In this document: in pieces, positions 16,784 through 26,339 of the stretch | Layout of the letters: every line of letters starts with the position of its first letter | Numbering within the stretch: position 1 is the first letter of the stretch | Source: Blastocatellia bacterium | Lineage (GTDB): Bacteria; Acidobacteriota; Blastocatellia; Pyrinomonadales; Pyrinomonadaceae | Reading direction: 5' to 3' | Length of the DNA stretch: 51,108 nt | NCBI GenBank assembly: GCA_003488005.1 | Contig: DNND01000126.1 | Location: 19,219-70,326, forward strand | Translations under genes and position numbers: made by a program | Notes under the pieces: generated by a model | The model's database searches: none | Seen by the model: the letters and a program-made list of their open reading frames with translations, nothing else | What the model was told of the DNA's origin: nothing

Positions 16784-18103
16784 GTGTCGAATCACGACGT
16801 CACGTTTGTCCCGCTCGCAACTGGTTATCACCAGTCGATGGATCTGTTCGCCGCCGGCCGATCAGTTGATACAGGACTACTTGCAGAAGCACTCATTTAT
16901 TATGATCGAGTCTTAATTCATGTCGATAATCCCGTTCAGTTTTCTCAGCTGATTGCGTTACTCATGCAACAAGGCTTATCGGCTGCAAACATCACCGCCC
17001 TATTCCGGGCAGGGGTGTTAGGAGTCTATAACTTTGCTTTCACAACTAATCCATACGTCGATTTTATTTCTCCAGATAGCGTCCAAATACACGGGCTATA
17101 CAATATTCAGGACCAGACGATGCTCGAACCTAATTCCTTCTTCAAGCGTTTTTTGGAATTCGAGCCGTTACGACAGTCATTTGAGAACAGCGCGCAATTT
17201 GATCGATTCGTCGCATCGCTCGAAGGCCGAGTGATAGAAGTCAAAGCAGACGACATCGCTGGCACAGCTATCGATAATGCCTACGGAGACTTTCTCAATC
17301 CAGAGCGAAGTGCTTTGATGGCACAAGAACTCGTGAATGAGATCTACAGGATTAAGTCCATGGGAAAGCCCCCCCAAGTCTCTGTGACTGTAAGGGAAGT
17401 AATTGATGGACATTTTTTGGTTGAGTGGAATATCCCACTTAATCAGCTACCAGCGATTGAATTAGAAACAAACATAAAAGCGGCTGTTACGTTACCGCTC
17501 AGTACAGCAGCTGAGGGCAATAAGTTCATTTGGGCAACCGACAGGCTCAAGTGTGACTTGTATGTTTCGCGCCCAATCAGCGTGTTGATTGGCGATAAGC
17601 TTTTCGAAAGCGCCGAGACGGCTGTAAGGTCCAGAATTAGAAACCGAAATGTGATTGAAGAACTTGAAGCGCGCGTCGAATTTCCGGATTTACGGCGCTA
17701 TGTTAACCTCGACAAGATAAAGTTTCCTCAGGTGCTGCAAATCAGAGACAAATCGAAGAAATTTCGCGAGTGGTTGCAATCAGAAGCAGATCGCGATCGT
17801 GACGCCATCATTGCCTATCACACAGAAGTCGCGCGCGCCTCTGGGTTTACTAATATTGCGCGCAGAGGTTTGAAAATCTTTGGTGTGTTAACTGGAGCTG
17901 CGGTAGGGGCTGCACTTGTCGGCGAACCCGCTGTTGGTGCTGTGATCGGTGCGGCCGGCGGCGCCGCTATACAGGCCGGAGCCGAAGAGGGGGTCAAATA
18001 TTTGTTCGATCTAGGAGCTGACCTCGGGGCAGATTGGAAGCCGGTCGTTTTCGGTGAATGGTACAGCGGAAAGATAGCAAAACTGTTAAAGCAAGCCTCC
18101 TAG
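16784..18103 (+). CDS. Unknown protein with C-terminal Gly/Ala-rich hydrophobic segment
   Basis: This 439-residue protein starts at GTG. The first 340 residues are soluble-looking and mixed alpha/beta, with no recognised motif. Near the C-terminus, GVLTGAAVGAALVGEPAVGA is part of a glycine-zipper-like hydrophobic stretch of about 50 residues; such segments insert into membranes in pore-forming or membrane-damaging proteins. Together with the single-TM protein upstream, this could be an effector and its partner in a two-gene defence or toxin module, but nothing more specific is visible. Confidence 0.6.
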   Translation: MSNHDVTFVPLATGYHQSMDLFAAGRSVDTGLLAEALIYYDRVLIHVDNPVQFSQLIALLMQQGLSAANITALFRAGVLGVYNFAFTTNPYVDFISPDSVQIHGLYNIQDQTMLEPNSFFKRFLEFEPLRQSFENSAQFDRFVASLEGRVIEVKADDIAGTAIDNAYGDFLNPERSALMAQELVNEIYRIKSMGKPPQVSVTVREVIDGHFLVEWNIPLNQLPAIELETNIKAAVTLPLSTAAEGNKFIWATDRLKCDLYVSRPISVLIGDKLFESAETAVRSRIRNRNVIEELEARVEFPDLRRYVNLDKIKFPQVLQIRDKSKKFREWLQSEADRDRDAIIAYHTEVARASGFTNIARRGLKIFGVLTGAAVGAALVGEPAVGAVIGAAGGAAIQAGAEEGVKYLFDLGADLGADWKPVVFGEWYSGKIAKLLKQAS

Positions 18104-18184
18104 ATTCAAACATCGGTCCCGACGTTGGCTTTGCCTCACAGGTCCGTTTTCAGTATGCTTGATGAGACAATCGTCGTTTCTGCA

Positions 18185-18994
18185 TCAAGAATCATCAGCG
18201 ATCTTTAGAGAATCTTCGAACTGTTCAAGCTGGCCGACCGCTTCATAAATGATCTCATGGACACGTTCATTGATTTCAGGTGTGTTTGGTCTAGCCAGGA
18301 ACAGTTGCGGACTTGACTCCTCGCAACTTATATCTCCGAGGACTTGCAGTATCTCTCTAATGTCCTCCATGGCGATAAGCTGTTCGGCCATCGCTAAAAC
18401 ACTAGCACTCACTGAACGTCTCCGTCGAGTTTTAATATCTATCACCCGTTTGTCCGGCGGTTTACTTGTCGTGATTGGCTTGTACCATAACGAGAGCATA
18501 CTCTTCGTGCCCTTCCACTCAGCGCCTTTTTTCCGAAATCCAACCTTTCCCAGAGTCTTCTTCATGAAGGCGTCCGATGTGGTAGCAAAAAGTTGGTCCC
18601 TGTACTCCGCCACTAAACGCGCAGCAATGCAGACGGACAGACCTTTGTTTCGGTGATTTGAATCAACTGCCACGTATCCAAGCTCAAGAGTATTCTTGTC
18701 GAATTGAAACCCACTGTCTGTAGCTTTCCTAACGGCGTACTTTGGACGCCGCTCCTTAATTACACCAATGCCTACGATTTCATTCTTGCTACGAGCCACG
18801 GCTATTAGGGTTGAATTTGGAAAGCTTGTCGACGCCGACTTTGGATCTACCGCGCTACCTTTCCTAATAATTTTGATGCACTTAGTAACTTCGGCAGCTT
18901 TCAGACTGTTAGGAATACAAGTTGTTACTTCATAATTGTTCTTGTGAGCTTTGTCGCAGTGGTCCATAGTTTTCAGCTTCTTAAGTACTTTCAA
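18185..18994 (-). CDS. GNAT-family acetyltransferase
   Basis: This 269-residue protein contains a GNAT core. The core strand and P-loop are LELGYVAVDSNHRNKGLSVC, where HRNKGLS is a Q/RxxGxG/A-like acetyl-CoA loop, followed by RLVAEYRDQLFATTSDAFMK and GFRKKGAEWKGT. The N-terminal strands (TLIAVARSKNEIVGIGVI) also fit. A C-terminal helical extension of about 100 residues is unassigned. The first possible start is a TTG overlapping the stop of the HEPN gene; an ATG at 18967 is an alternative. The overlap suggests coupled expression with the HEPN protein. The substrate is unknown. Confidence 0.78.
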   Translation of the reverse strand: MKVLKKLKTMDHCDKAHKNNYEVTTCIPNSLKAAEVTKCIKIIRKGSAVDPKSASTSFPNSTLIAVARSKNEIVGIGVIKERRPKYAVRKATDSGFQFDKNTLELGYVAVDSNHRNKGLSVCIAARLVAEYRDQLFATTSDAFMKKTLGKVGFRKKGAEWKGTKSMLSLWYKPITTSKPPDKRVIDIKTRRRRSVSASVLAMAEQLIAMEDIREILQVLGDISCEESSPQLFLARPNTPEINERVHEIIYEAVGQLEQFEDSLKIADDS

Positions 18995-19833
18995 GAATTC
19001 ATCTCGTTCACTTCGGAGTCCACAGGGTGGGCAGCACGGTAAGCTCCAAGTTTCGCCTCCAGAATCGTTGCCGCTTCTTTTAGCAACGCAATCTGTTGGT
19101 CTAAGGGCTGTACTGCGACCCCAACGTAGTGATCAACCAGCGGAGCAAGATCAAGAGCCGTCCCCCGCCGACGGAACCACTGAAGCGTGATCGGAAGCAG
19201 CACCAGATCCAAAGACGCCCTTGAAAGTTCAAGTGAAAGCCCTTCAATCGCACTTGCAAGTGTAATACCTGGATAGTGACGTAGCTGCGTGCAGTGCTCC
19301 ATCAGATACAGGGCACTAAGTATCGTCTTGGTCCCATCCTTCTTGCGCTTGTACAAATGCGCTTCAATCCCGGCAGCCTCTATTCCTAGAGCATGAAGGC
19401 ATTCATTCCGCTTGTCGTAAAGCGCTTTAACCTTGTTTAGGTAATCTACTGCCGTGCCTCCCGGTGTCTGTAACGCGTAATTGGCCAAGTATTGGCTATC
19501 CCCAACGCGCGACGCCACCCCTGCTAGTACCGCAACGAGCACCGGATCGCCCTGCGCATCGCGCTTCTCCGAGTCGCTTTTTGCCACGTTCAATATTTCG
19601 ATGAGTGGAATCTCGCATCGTAGTGCTATGGAAAGTAGCCGGTGCACTGAAGCGAACGACCGAAACTCCGCAGAAATTCGCGCGGCGCCTTCCTCGTCTC
19701 CCGGGGCATCAGTTAATAAAAAGTACAAGCCTTGAGCCGCACAGGCCTCCGCCTGACTTGCCGCGAGCGCGAGCTGCCCAAGCGCTTTGAGAATGTCCTC
19801 AGAGTCGGATGGCTGGATATTAATCGGCAACAT
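18991..19833 (-). CDS. HEPN-like helical protein
   Basis: This 280-residue helical protein is shown from the ATG at 19833 (MLPINIQPSD), preferred to a 14-residue upstream extension. The centre holds KALYDKRNECLHALG, an R-N-x-x-x-H motif in a helical context, as in catalytic HEPN ribonucleases and in non-catalytic HEPN proteins such as the Cthe_2314 type. HEPN domains are frequent in toxin-antitoxin and phage-defence systems. The gene overlaps the GNAT gene downstream and precedes it in the operon. It lies next to the Tn7-like module and may be cargo. RNase activity has not been shown. Confidence 0.6.
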   Translation of the reverse strand: MLPINIQPSDSEDILKALGQLALAASQAEACAAQGLYFLLTDAPGDEEGAARISAEFRSFASVHRLLSIALRCEIPLIEILNVAKSDSEKRDAQGDPVLVAVLAGVASRVGDSQYLANYALQTPGGTAVDYLNKVKALYDKRNECLHALGIEAAGIEAHLYKRKKDGTKTILSALYLMEHCTQLRHYPGITLASAIEGLSLELSRASLDLVLLPITLQWFRRRGTALDLAPLVDHYVGVAVQPLDQQIALLKEAATILEAKLGAYRAAHPVDSEVNEMNS

Positions 19834-20096
19834 GCAGACATGATACCGCACACGGCTGCGAACACCTTGAGCCACAGTTGCTCAGCGCGCTTCAAACAAC
19901 TGCGCGTGTAAGGGCTACCAGCCGGGGTGCGGGAACCTAAAAACACCGACTCGGAAAACGACAGCAAAAACCGGCAAGTAGACCTCAAGACCTTTTTTTA
20001 AACAGTCACTTTGTGGTATGGAGGATCCCGAAATGTTATTTTCCGCCACCAACACAGAATTACCCCCACTATCCTTTCGTCCATAGACTTGACCCC

Positions 20097-21467
20097 TCAA
20101 CTGCCTGGCTTAACCCACCTGCAGAAGTTGCCCGGGCTTTCTTCATCTCGCGCGTGGTTCTCTATCCGTTTTGGAACCGCGGGGCGGCCCCACCAATGAA
20201 TCACGGTTGAGCCGTTTTCATTGGCCTGGACCACCCAGTAGGGCAGGCGCTTCTGTTTCACCCATCCCGGATTAAACGAGAAAATGTGTTTGCGATGAAA
20301 TCGTTCGGCAAGTAACAAGCACTCTTCGAAAACCCCAAGACATTCCAGCGCGAAGATTCTGTAAAGAGCGAGCTTGGGTATGTCGTCGGAAGGCGGAAGC
20401 CAGTACACGCTCGCCCGTAAATGTTTGGTGCTGAGTTGATGGGGTGTTTGCACTCTTTCCCATGACAGACGCCACAAAAGGAATGCAGAAGCCGCTACAC
20501 ACGTTTTTCCGCGGTTGATGAAAAGACTCCTGTCCGACCACATCCGCCGCATCAGGCGCTCGGTGCAGACCCGATGTGTTCGAAGATGCGTTCTCATCAC
20601 GTAGCGATAGATTGATTTGTAAATTAGATAGAGCGTTCGATCCTCGCCCTGGTATGAATCGCTGCCCGAGTCTTCGCGAATTGAGTTTGAGGTAATGGCA
20701 AAGTGCTTTCCCTCCCGGGCGTCGTGTGCCTGCGTCGAAGCAAGATCTTCCCAGTACCGAATTAGCTGGGGCAGTTTCTGCCGGCGGCGGTTCGTTGCAC
20801 ACTGCGGGCCCAGCCACCGCTCAATGGGTTGGTCCAGGGTTTTCAATCGAGAGCGCTCCGCAAGCAGCTTGGCAAGCGGCTGGAATTTCTCGAAGAGACC
20901 TGACTTCCCTTCCCGATCGCTGACTCCTAAACAGCATGTGGCTCCGGTAGATGGCTGGATGTCGACTGAGTTCATATCATAAAGAACAGGGTCACGACCG
21001 CAGGCTGCACAACTCTCGGTTAGGACCTCGTTAGGGTGTGCCGGACATCGTCGTAGAAACAGAAATTGGTGCAGCGGGGTGTGGTAGCCCGCACGAAGAC
21101 ATTTGGGGCAATACCTTAGGTTCTTTGAAGCGAGCGACGTCACCTCTTCCTCCTTAAGATAGGCCAGAGCGGAGGCTTGAAATAGTTGGGCCGATGTGTG
21201 CTGAAGGAATCCGGCGAGTTGCGCGCGGTCGATCGAACGGCAGTGCAGCAAATCGATTTTAGGTTTCGCCTTCCCGTTGCTGGTGATGACGCCGCCGCTT
21301 TTGAGGAGTTCTATGACTCCGTCCCCGGTAGTCACATTTCGCCGGGCCAGCCTCCGAAAGATTGACCACAGGGACTCAAATGGTGCTATTGAATCGGGCC
21401 GCCAACAAAAGGTGTGTGGCGCCAGGAGTTGATTATTCTTCGAGAGGTGTAACATAGCGTTCAGCAT
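20097..21467 (-). CDS. tniQ: TniQ/TnsD-family target-selection protein
   Basis: This 456-residue protein carries the TniQ N-terminal layout: PHTFCWRPDSIAPFESLWSI, then a zinc-binding region with YCPKC (Cys120, Cys123), HQFLFLRRCPAHP (Cys141, His144) and ESCAACG (Cys153, Cys156). TniQ/TnsD proteins bind the target DNA or a targeting complex and recruit TnsC. Its start overlaps the tnsC stop by 35 bases, consistent with coupling. The size is larger than minimal CRISPR-associated TniQ and nearer TnsD, so a fixed DNA target is likely, although its identity is not visible here. Confidence 0.85.
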   Translation of the reverse strand: MLNAMLHLSKNNQLLAPHTFCWRPDSIAPFESLWSIFRRLARRNVTTGDGVIELLKSGGVITSNGKAKPKIDLLHCRSIDRAQLAGFLQHTSAQLFQASALAYLKEEEVTSLASKNLRYCPKCLRAGYHTPLHQFLFLRRCPAHPNEVLTESCAACGRDPVLYDMNSVDIQPSTGATCCLGVSDREGKSGLFEKFQPLAKLLAERSRLKTLDQPIERWLGPQCATNRRRQKLPQLIRYWEDLASTQAHDAREGKHFAITSNSIREDSGSDSYQGEDRTLYLIYKSIYRYVMRTHLRTHRVCTERLMRRMWSDRSLFINRGKTCVAASAFLLWRLSWERVQTPHQLSTKHLRASVYWLPPSDDIPKLALYRIFALECLGVFEECLLLAERFHRKHIFSFNPGWVKQKRLPYWVVQANENGSTVIHWWGRPAVPKRIENHARDEESPGNFCRWVKPGS

Positions 21468-22428
21468 CTACGAAACCGGAGTTGATAACGGCCTGCTGCC
21501 AGGTTCTAAGAGAGAGCAGCGGCTCATCTTCTTCGAGCGAGCTGAACTCCGTTAGCACCGACTCAACGCTGCGACAGAAGTAATACATCGGAATCTCAGG
21601 TGGTCCCGGCAAACCGTGCTGCCCTTTGGTTTCCTTGAACGCCTGCCAGACCACGTCCTTGAATTTCTCTAAGCGGAAGCCGTTCTGAAAAGCCGCGGGA
21701 AAGTAATAACGCGTGAAGGACCAGCCGCTGTCGTCCGGATACTCCGACTCCTTGTCGTAACCTTTGAGACAGGTGCCAACGTCGGCGGCCGAGAGTATCC
21801 CGTGAAAGCAGAACTGGTTGACCATGAAGCGACCCAGGATTTGGGTTTTCTTAGCGAGCTTAAATGCCGAGTATTGATGTGCTAATTCGTCTTGCCCAAC
21901 GAGCAGGACCACCAGGCTGATGTCGCGGGCATCGAGCTCGTTATGGACGTCGATCAGCCACTTGTAGTGAGTCTCGTGAAGCTTCTGGGCTTCATCTATG
22001 ATCAGGATTAACCGGTCCTGGCCGCTCGATTGCACCTTTTCCGCGAGAAACTCGATCAAGCGATCGCGCTTTGCGCTTGGGCTTCCCTTCTCCGGCAGCA
22101 AGTGGCCCACGCCTTTCAACAGATCCTGGAAGAAGATTCCTTCCGAGGCTTGTTTGTAGTCACGACAAGTGAAACTGATGATGGGTACGGATATGCCGAG
22201 AAGCTCCGGAAGAACGCTTACCAGATAGCGAACGGCTCTCGTCTTACCGCGACGCGGCGCGCCGTAGATAAGACCGCCGGCACACCGTTGCCTGGTCCAA
22301 CGAAGGATGGTCTGACAAAAGTCATCCATCGGGTTGGTTGCTAGAACGTAGTGAGTGGTCTCTATGGGATGCGAATGTGGCGCTATCTGCGGGCGCACGT
22401 AGTCCGGCGCTGTAACTGTCTCAGGCAT
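21433..22428 (-). CDS. tnsC: TnsC/TniB-family AAA+ transposition ATPase
   Basis: This 331-residue protein has a Walker A GAPRRGKT (residues 56-63) and a Walker B LILIIDEAQ (about 140-148), within an AAA+ core that also has VVLLVGQDELA (sensor 1). TnsC forms ATP-dependent filaments on target DNA and bridges the target selector (TniQ) to the TnsA/TnsB transposase; ATP turnover provides immunity against repeat insertion. It starts 12 bases after the tnsB stop and overlaps tniQ. Confidence 0.9.
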   Translation of the reverse strand: MPETVTAPDYVRPQIAPHSHPIETTHYVLATNPMDDFCQTILRWTRQRCAGGLIYGAPRRGKTRAVRYLVSVLPELLGISVPIISFTCRDYKQASEGIFFQDLLKGVGHLLPEKGSPSAKRDRLIEFLAEKVQSSGQDRLILIIDEAQKLHETHYKWLIDVHNELDARDISLVVLLVGQDELAHQYSAFKLAKKTQILGRFMVNQFCFHGILSAADVGTCLKGYDKESEYPDDSGWSFTRYYFPAAFQNGFRLEKFKDVVWQAFKETKGQHGLPGPPEIPMYYFCRSVESVLTEFSSLEEDEPLLSLRTWQQAVINSGFVDAERYVTPLEE

Positions 22429-22440
22429 GTGGAATCTCCT

Positions 22441-24399
22441 CTAGAATGTAAGGGTCTTTTTGATGACGGCCGGTACTTTGCTCTTCCGTTCAGCAGATCG
22501 CTGTATGGGAGATGGATCGACCGCTCTAGCATTAGCCTGCGATTCAACTTGAGGGGGAGGAGGCGTCGGGAAACCGTTACCCATCACCTGCCTGGCCTCA
22601 GCCAGCTTATTTGCCGAGCCTTTATTCTTCTGTGTTGTAAGGAGGTCCATATAGACGTGGATCGGATCCTGTTGCTCGGTATAGAAAAGTAACTGCTTGT
22701 GTTTGAGTTCCAGGATTGCCTCGCGCATTTCGAAGGTGTGTGGAGTTCTCCCCCATAAGCCATGAGCTGTCAGCACGCCCAGTTCAGAGCCGTCAGGAAG
22801 ATAAGCAACGAGCGAACGCATATCGTCCGGGTTGACACTGAGATCCAGTCTTACACCGATTAGTTCAGGTGTTTTCACCAGCACTTCGTTCCGGTACCGA
22901 ACTCCCAAGTATTCGACGTAGGGCGCAGTTCCCTTCTTCACGTTGCCCCGCACGACGCGGGTCGTGCTGAAGTTGAGTAGAGAGAGATTGTGGCGGTCCC
23001 GCTCGGGAACAGTTCGCAACAGAAAGTCGTCGCGGTCCGTGAAGTACCGCAGGTATTCGAGCGGGGAACGCCCGCCAAGAGCGGAGTGAGGAGCCGCGTT
23101 GTATTGAGCAATCATCACGTCGGTGAGTTCTTGCAGATGCTCCAGCGTAATGTTCAAAGCGACGGCGGTTTTCTCCGGATTTTGTCGCCGCGAATCGGAA
23201 GGATTGCTTCCGGTCGTCGAAGGGATTCGGTGATAACCATTCTCCTCGAGGGTGCGGAAAAAACGTTCGATGATTGCCCGCCTGTCAGGATTATCTATTT
23301 GGCCCGCGTTGACGTCACAGCCTACGAGATCCTGAAGTTTCTGACGTGTGCGGTCGGAAAGGTGTGCTTTTGCATTGTCATAGAGCAACTCATCCCACAC
23401 CGCATATTCTGCTTTTGGAATGACGCCGCCAGGCAGGCCGCCCCCTGACGGGTAGCGCAAATTGGGAATAGTCAGAACCATGGGTTTCCAGGGCACGATC
23501 GCATTTCTAATGCAACGCAAAACGTCATTGCTGTTGTATTCGCGTCTGAGGCAAATGCAATAGCCCAGGATCACGCGAGTGAGAACATCAATGATGCACA
23601 GAATCCAGAAGCGCCGTAGAACGCGCCTGTCTACACCGCCAAGCGGAGAAGGCACCTCGATCTCGCATATCGCGTCAATCCGATGCCCATCGGTCTGCGC
23701 CCGCTGAAAAGGTTCGGTGACAACAATCTCCTCGCCGGTTGAGGCGCTGGCCCTGAGCTTTCTGGCCGCAGCCTTACCGAAGCGCGCAGCCGCTGCCAGT
23801 TGTTGTTGACTTTTCTCAAGGTCACCCAAGTAACGAAATAACGCTATACGTCCAAGATTCTTCACACAGAAGGGGTACTGCTCAGTTGTGAGCCCTTCCT
23901 GGCGGCAAGAGTTCAGGAAGCGCTTGTGAATCGACTTCAACGGAATTCTAGATTCGTGGACAGTTTCCTTTTTCCGCTGTTTCAAATAGAGGTTGTCGAC
24001 AATCTCTTTAACCGGTGGGTGAAGGTCAAAAAGTTGTCGCAGAGCTCCCGAACATCCACTCTTTTCATCAAGTGTGCGTCTTTGGACCAGAGCTATGCGT
24101 TCATACTCCTTGAGATGCTTGAAGGGCACCAAGCCACGAAAGCCCCAGATCCGACCGTCGGGATGTATCTGGACACAACGCTTTGTGAGTCGGATAGTCT
24201 CCGGAAGCTTCTTACCGTATTTTTCGAGAATCGCTTCAAGCGGCTCGCCGGCCAGGTAATCCTTGACCGCGCCAGCACGTGCGGTGTAAAGGAACCCCAA
24301 CCTTCCGGACAGCATTGAGTGATCTACGGTGGCCCAGAACCTAGTGTCGCGCTCAGCGGGATCCAACCAATCAAATTCGAAGCGTCGATTAGTCGGCAT
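22441..24399 (-). CDS. tnsB: TnsB-family DDE transposase
   Basis: This 652-residue protein has the catalytic triad of the Mu/TnsB/TniA integrase fold: Asp237 (QTDGHRI), Asp341 (YDNAKAH) and Glu378 (IIERFFRTLEENG), with a D-36-E spacing typical of this fold. Before it lies an N-terminal DNA-binding region, and after it a beta-barrel and a Pro-rich tail (PTPPPPQVES) that in TnsB engages TnsC. It binds the repeats at the transposon ends and cuts and joins the 3' ends. The ATG overlaps the tnsA stop by 11 bases. Confidence 0.93.
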   Translation of the reverse strand: MPTNRRFEFDWLDPAERDTRFWATVDHSMLSGRLGFLYTARAGAVKDYLAGEPLEAILEKYGKKLPETIRLTKRCVQIHPDGRIWGFRGLVPFKHLKEYERIALVQRRTLDEKSGCSGALRQLFDLHPPVKEIVDNLYLKQRKKETVHESRIPLKSIHKRFLNSCRQEGLTTEQYPFCVKNLGRIALFRYLGDLEKSQQQLAAAARFGKAAARKLRASASTGEEIVVTEPFQRAQTDGHRIDAICEIEVPSPLGGVDRRVLRRFWILCIIDVLTRVILGYCICLRREYNSNDVLRCIRNAIVPWKPMVLTIPNLRYPSGGGLPGGVIPKAEYAVWDELLYDNAKAHLSDRTRQKLQDLVGCDVNAGQIDNPDRRAIIERFFRTLEENGYHRIPSTTGSNPSDSRRQNPEKTAVALNITLEHLQELTDVMIAQYNAAPHSALGGRSPLEYLRYFTDRDDFLLRTVPERDRHNLSLLNFSTTRVVRGNVKKGTAPYVEYLGVRYRNEVLVKTPELIGVRLDLSVNPDDMRSLVAYLPDGSELGVLTAHGLWGRTPHTFEMREAILELKHKQLLFYTEQQDPIHVYMDLLTTQKNKGSANKLAEARQVMGNGFPTPPPPQVESQANARAVDPSPIQRSAERKSKVPAVIKKTLTF

Positions 24400-25183
24400 G
24401 CTGCACCTCTTCCACTAACGTGAACCCATCGAGTTTCCGGGTGTCGAGGCCGATAGCCCGGGCCTGTCCGGAGTGGATGAGTTTATAGAGGGCAGTGCGG
24501 ACCAATATGCAATCCAAATGGCTCAATCTGGATTCAAGCTGGCCAATGGGCAGACCTCCGAAGTTCGCCAGCACGGATTTAACTTGATCAGTTTCGCGTC
24601 GGAGATGTGCGCGCGATCTGGGGCCCAGATAAGAGAGGATTCGCTTCCAGTTCGCCAGCAAGATCGGGTTGGCGCGAATGACATCCTCTGTCATCACTGA
24701 GTAGGGAAAAGACGCCAGGCTGGCCCAGGCGGCCTGGGCCTCGAGCTGGCGACTTACTCGCGCTGAGTTGCGGACCTGGTCCTTGTACTTTACTTCTCGT
24801 AACTCTTCGCGGCCACAGCGCCACTTGATCCACATGTCGAAGATAGTCGCGACGGTGCCCGCAGTGAGCCGAACTGAAACCCTCAGCGGCTGCTCGCAGA
24901 ACAGTTGGATAGTAGGATCGGATTCAATCAACACCCAGTGGTCCCGTTCAAGATCGCTGTAAAGAATTACAGTCCTGCCAAGCTTCGAGCTGAATACGAC
25001 CCAGCGATTGCTCCCGTAATTGTTTTGTGGCCGTACCCATACAGGACTCGGAGTGAACGCTAATACCGATGTGTTTTTTTGTGTGGAGCTGTTGTTACCT
25101 TCGTGCGTGTGACCCGTACTGTGTTGCGCCAAAAACCGATTCGCAACGTTTTGGTAACCAGGTCCTTTAAAGACTCTCGACAT
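24389..25183 (-). CDS. tnsA: TnsA-family endonuclease
   Basis: An ATG at 25183 is chosen because AAAGGAA lies a few bases upstream; a GTG at 25234 would add 17 residues without a ribosome-binding site. The TnsA endonuclease motifs are all present: an acidic LERDHWVLIESDP, TIFDMWIKW with the catalytic Asp, and LREVKYK with the catalytic Lys. TnsA cuts the 5' ends so that the element leaves its donor by cut-and-paste. Its presence points to a Tn7-type rather than a Tn5053- or type V-K-CAST-like element, which lack TnsA. A C-terminal helical region follows that probably contacts TnsC. Confidence 0.88.
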   Translation of the reverse strand: MSRVFKGPGYQNVANRFLAQHSTGHTHEGNNSSTQKNTSVLAFTPSPVWVRPQNNYGSNRWVVFSSKLGRTVILYSDLERDHWVLIESDPTIQLFCEQPLRVSVRLTAGTVATIFDMWIKWRCGREELREVKYKDQVRNSARVSRQLEAQAAWASLASFPYSVMTEDVIRANPILLANWKRILSYLGPRSRAHLRRETDQVKSVLANFGGLPIGQLESRLSHLDCILVRTALYKLIHSGQARAIGLDTRKLDGFTLVEEVQHAD

Positions 25184-25523
25184 CTCATTGTTCCTTTCCC
25201 ATTCAGTCAAAGGCAGGTTCTCCTTGATACGCACAGTCAGTGCGACGTTGGCAGACCCGAACAGCGGAAGCTGAACTAAAAGGTCTCCCTATTAACTAGC
25301 TGCCTTTGGTTGCAACCGAACATTAACGGAATAAAATCGCAAAGACCGGCACGACTTCTTTGCGCGGAAATTTGATCGAGCCTCCGTGTGGATGCCGAGG
25401 ATAAATGCGGGAGACAGGAATCCTTAATAACCGATGAGGGGCAAGTTAGACGGTTGGCAAATAGTCAGGAAATTGAACCTTTTGGCGCACTTCAATCGCC
25501 TACGAGCATACAGACGAACAGAA

Positions 25524-26150
25524 CTAAGCCGCGTGACGATATCGGGACAGAAATTCTCTGAGAAAGGTGAGTCGCAGCTTATCAATCGCGCGGTAGTGAC
25601 GAACCTTGACTCCGTTCGTTGACAAAGCGGACAGTCCCGCCAATTCTTCAAAGGACACCTTATTTACAATATGAAGTCGGACAATCTCCTGGTCATTCTC
25701 TGGGAGGCTTTCCACGGCTAGGTTTAGCAGCGTCACGAGTAAAGTTGGCGAATCCTCTTGGATCTCAAATTCTGGCGCCGGTACCGCGAGGTCCAGGAAT
25801 TCGAGTTGGACTTCCGCCCCGACTATTTTTTCGCGAAGGAAACGCCGGTGTACTTCCTGAGCTGTTTTCTCAATGACCTCTTTCTCCAAACAATCGTTGC
25901 CTTGGTGAAGTTCACACAGCCTCAAGAGCGTTTCACCTATTAGATCCTCGGTATCGTAAACGCCGGCTCGTGCAAAATTCTCGTAAAGTCTCCGTTTGAT
26001 GACATCGAGCGCTTTCACCGCACTTGGATTATCCCCTTCCATCAGGATCTTCAGGCTGGAGGGTTCTTCGGATTCCTTACTTAGGAATCGAGCGTTTTGA
26101 CATCTGTTCTCGCAATGATTTTTCGAGGCGGACTTTTTCATAGCATGCAT
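25524..26150 (-). CDS. ECF-type sigma factor of the Tn7-like element
   Basis: This 208-residue protein starts at an ATG with an ATGGAGAAG site just upstream. The longer frame (from GTG at 26345) translates the structured leader and is less likely. A region 2-like segment (DVIKRRLYENFARAGVYD, then TEDLIGETLLRLCE) precedes a clear region 4 helix-turn-helix (LPENDQEIVRLHIVNKVSFE and LSTNGVKVRHYRAIDKLR). This is the sigma-70 ECF pattern. It may direct transcription of tnsA-tnsB-tnsC-tniQ downstream. A sigma gene between the end repeats and tnsA is unusual for Tn7-like elements. Confidence 0.8.
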   Translation of the reverse strand: MHAMKKSASKNHCENRCQNARFLSKESEEPSSLKILMEGDNPSAVKALDVIKRRLYENFARAGVYDTEDLIGETLLRLCELHQGNDCLEKEVIEKTAQEVHRRFLREKIVGAEVQLEFLDLAVPAPEFEIQEDSPTLLVTLLNLAVESLPENDQEIVRLHIVNKVSFEELAGLSALSTNGVKVRHYRAIDKLRLTFLREFLSRYRHAA

Positions 26151-26313
26151 TGTTCTTCTCCATTTTGTTGATTTGGGACTTGCACACCACCCTCCTTCTT
26201 TGCTATAAAAAGACACAGGGGTGACGCCAGCCAGAAGGCTGGGAGTTACCGGATTGACGAGTCGGGGAAGTTTTGGCGAACGTTCCGGCTTCATCAATTG
26301 CGAATTCGTGGAG

Positions 26314-26339
26314 AACCTAGCGTGCAGTTTCGCTAGGTT
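26314..26339 (-). promoter_or_regulatory. Perfect hairpin in sigma-factor leader
   Basis: AACCTAGCG (26314-26322) and CGCTAGGTT (26331-26339) form a 9 bp perfect stem with an 8-base loop. Read on the plus strand it is followed by TTTTCACTTTTT, which would make a terminator in that direction. Read on the minus strand it lies in the leader of the sigma gene. A three-codon frame, ATG ACT TAA (26349-26357), with a strong GGAAGGAGGG site sits just upstream of it on the minus strand. Confidence 0.45.

Noticed and set aside
19834..20096. Possible left end of the transposon just after tniQ (ACAGTCAC near 20004)
   Set aside because: Only 5-6 bases fit the end repeat, there is no second copy at 43 bp, and no TGT tip is present.
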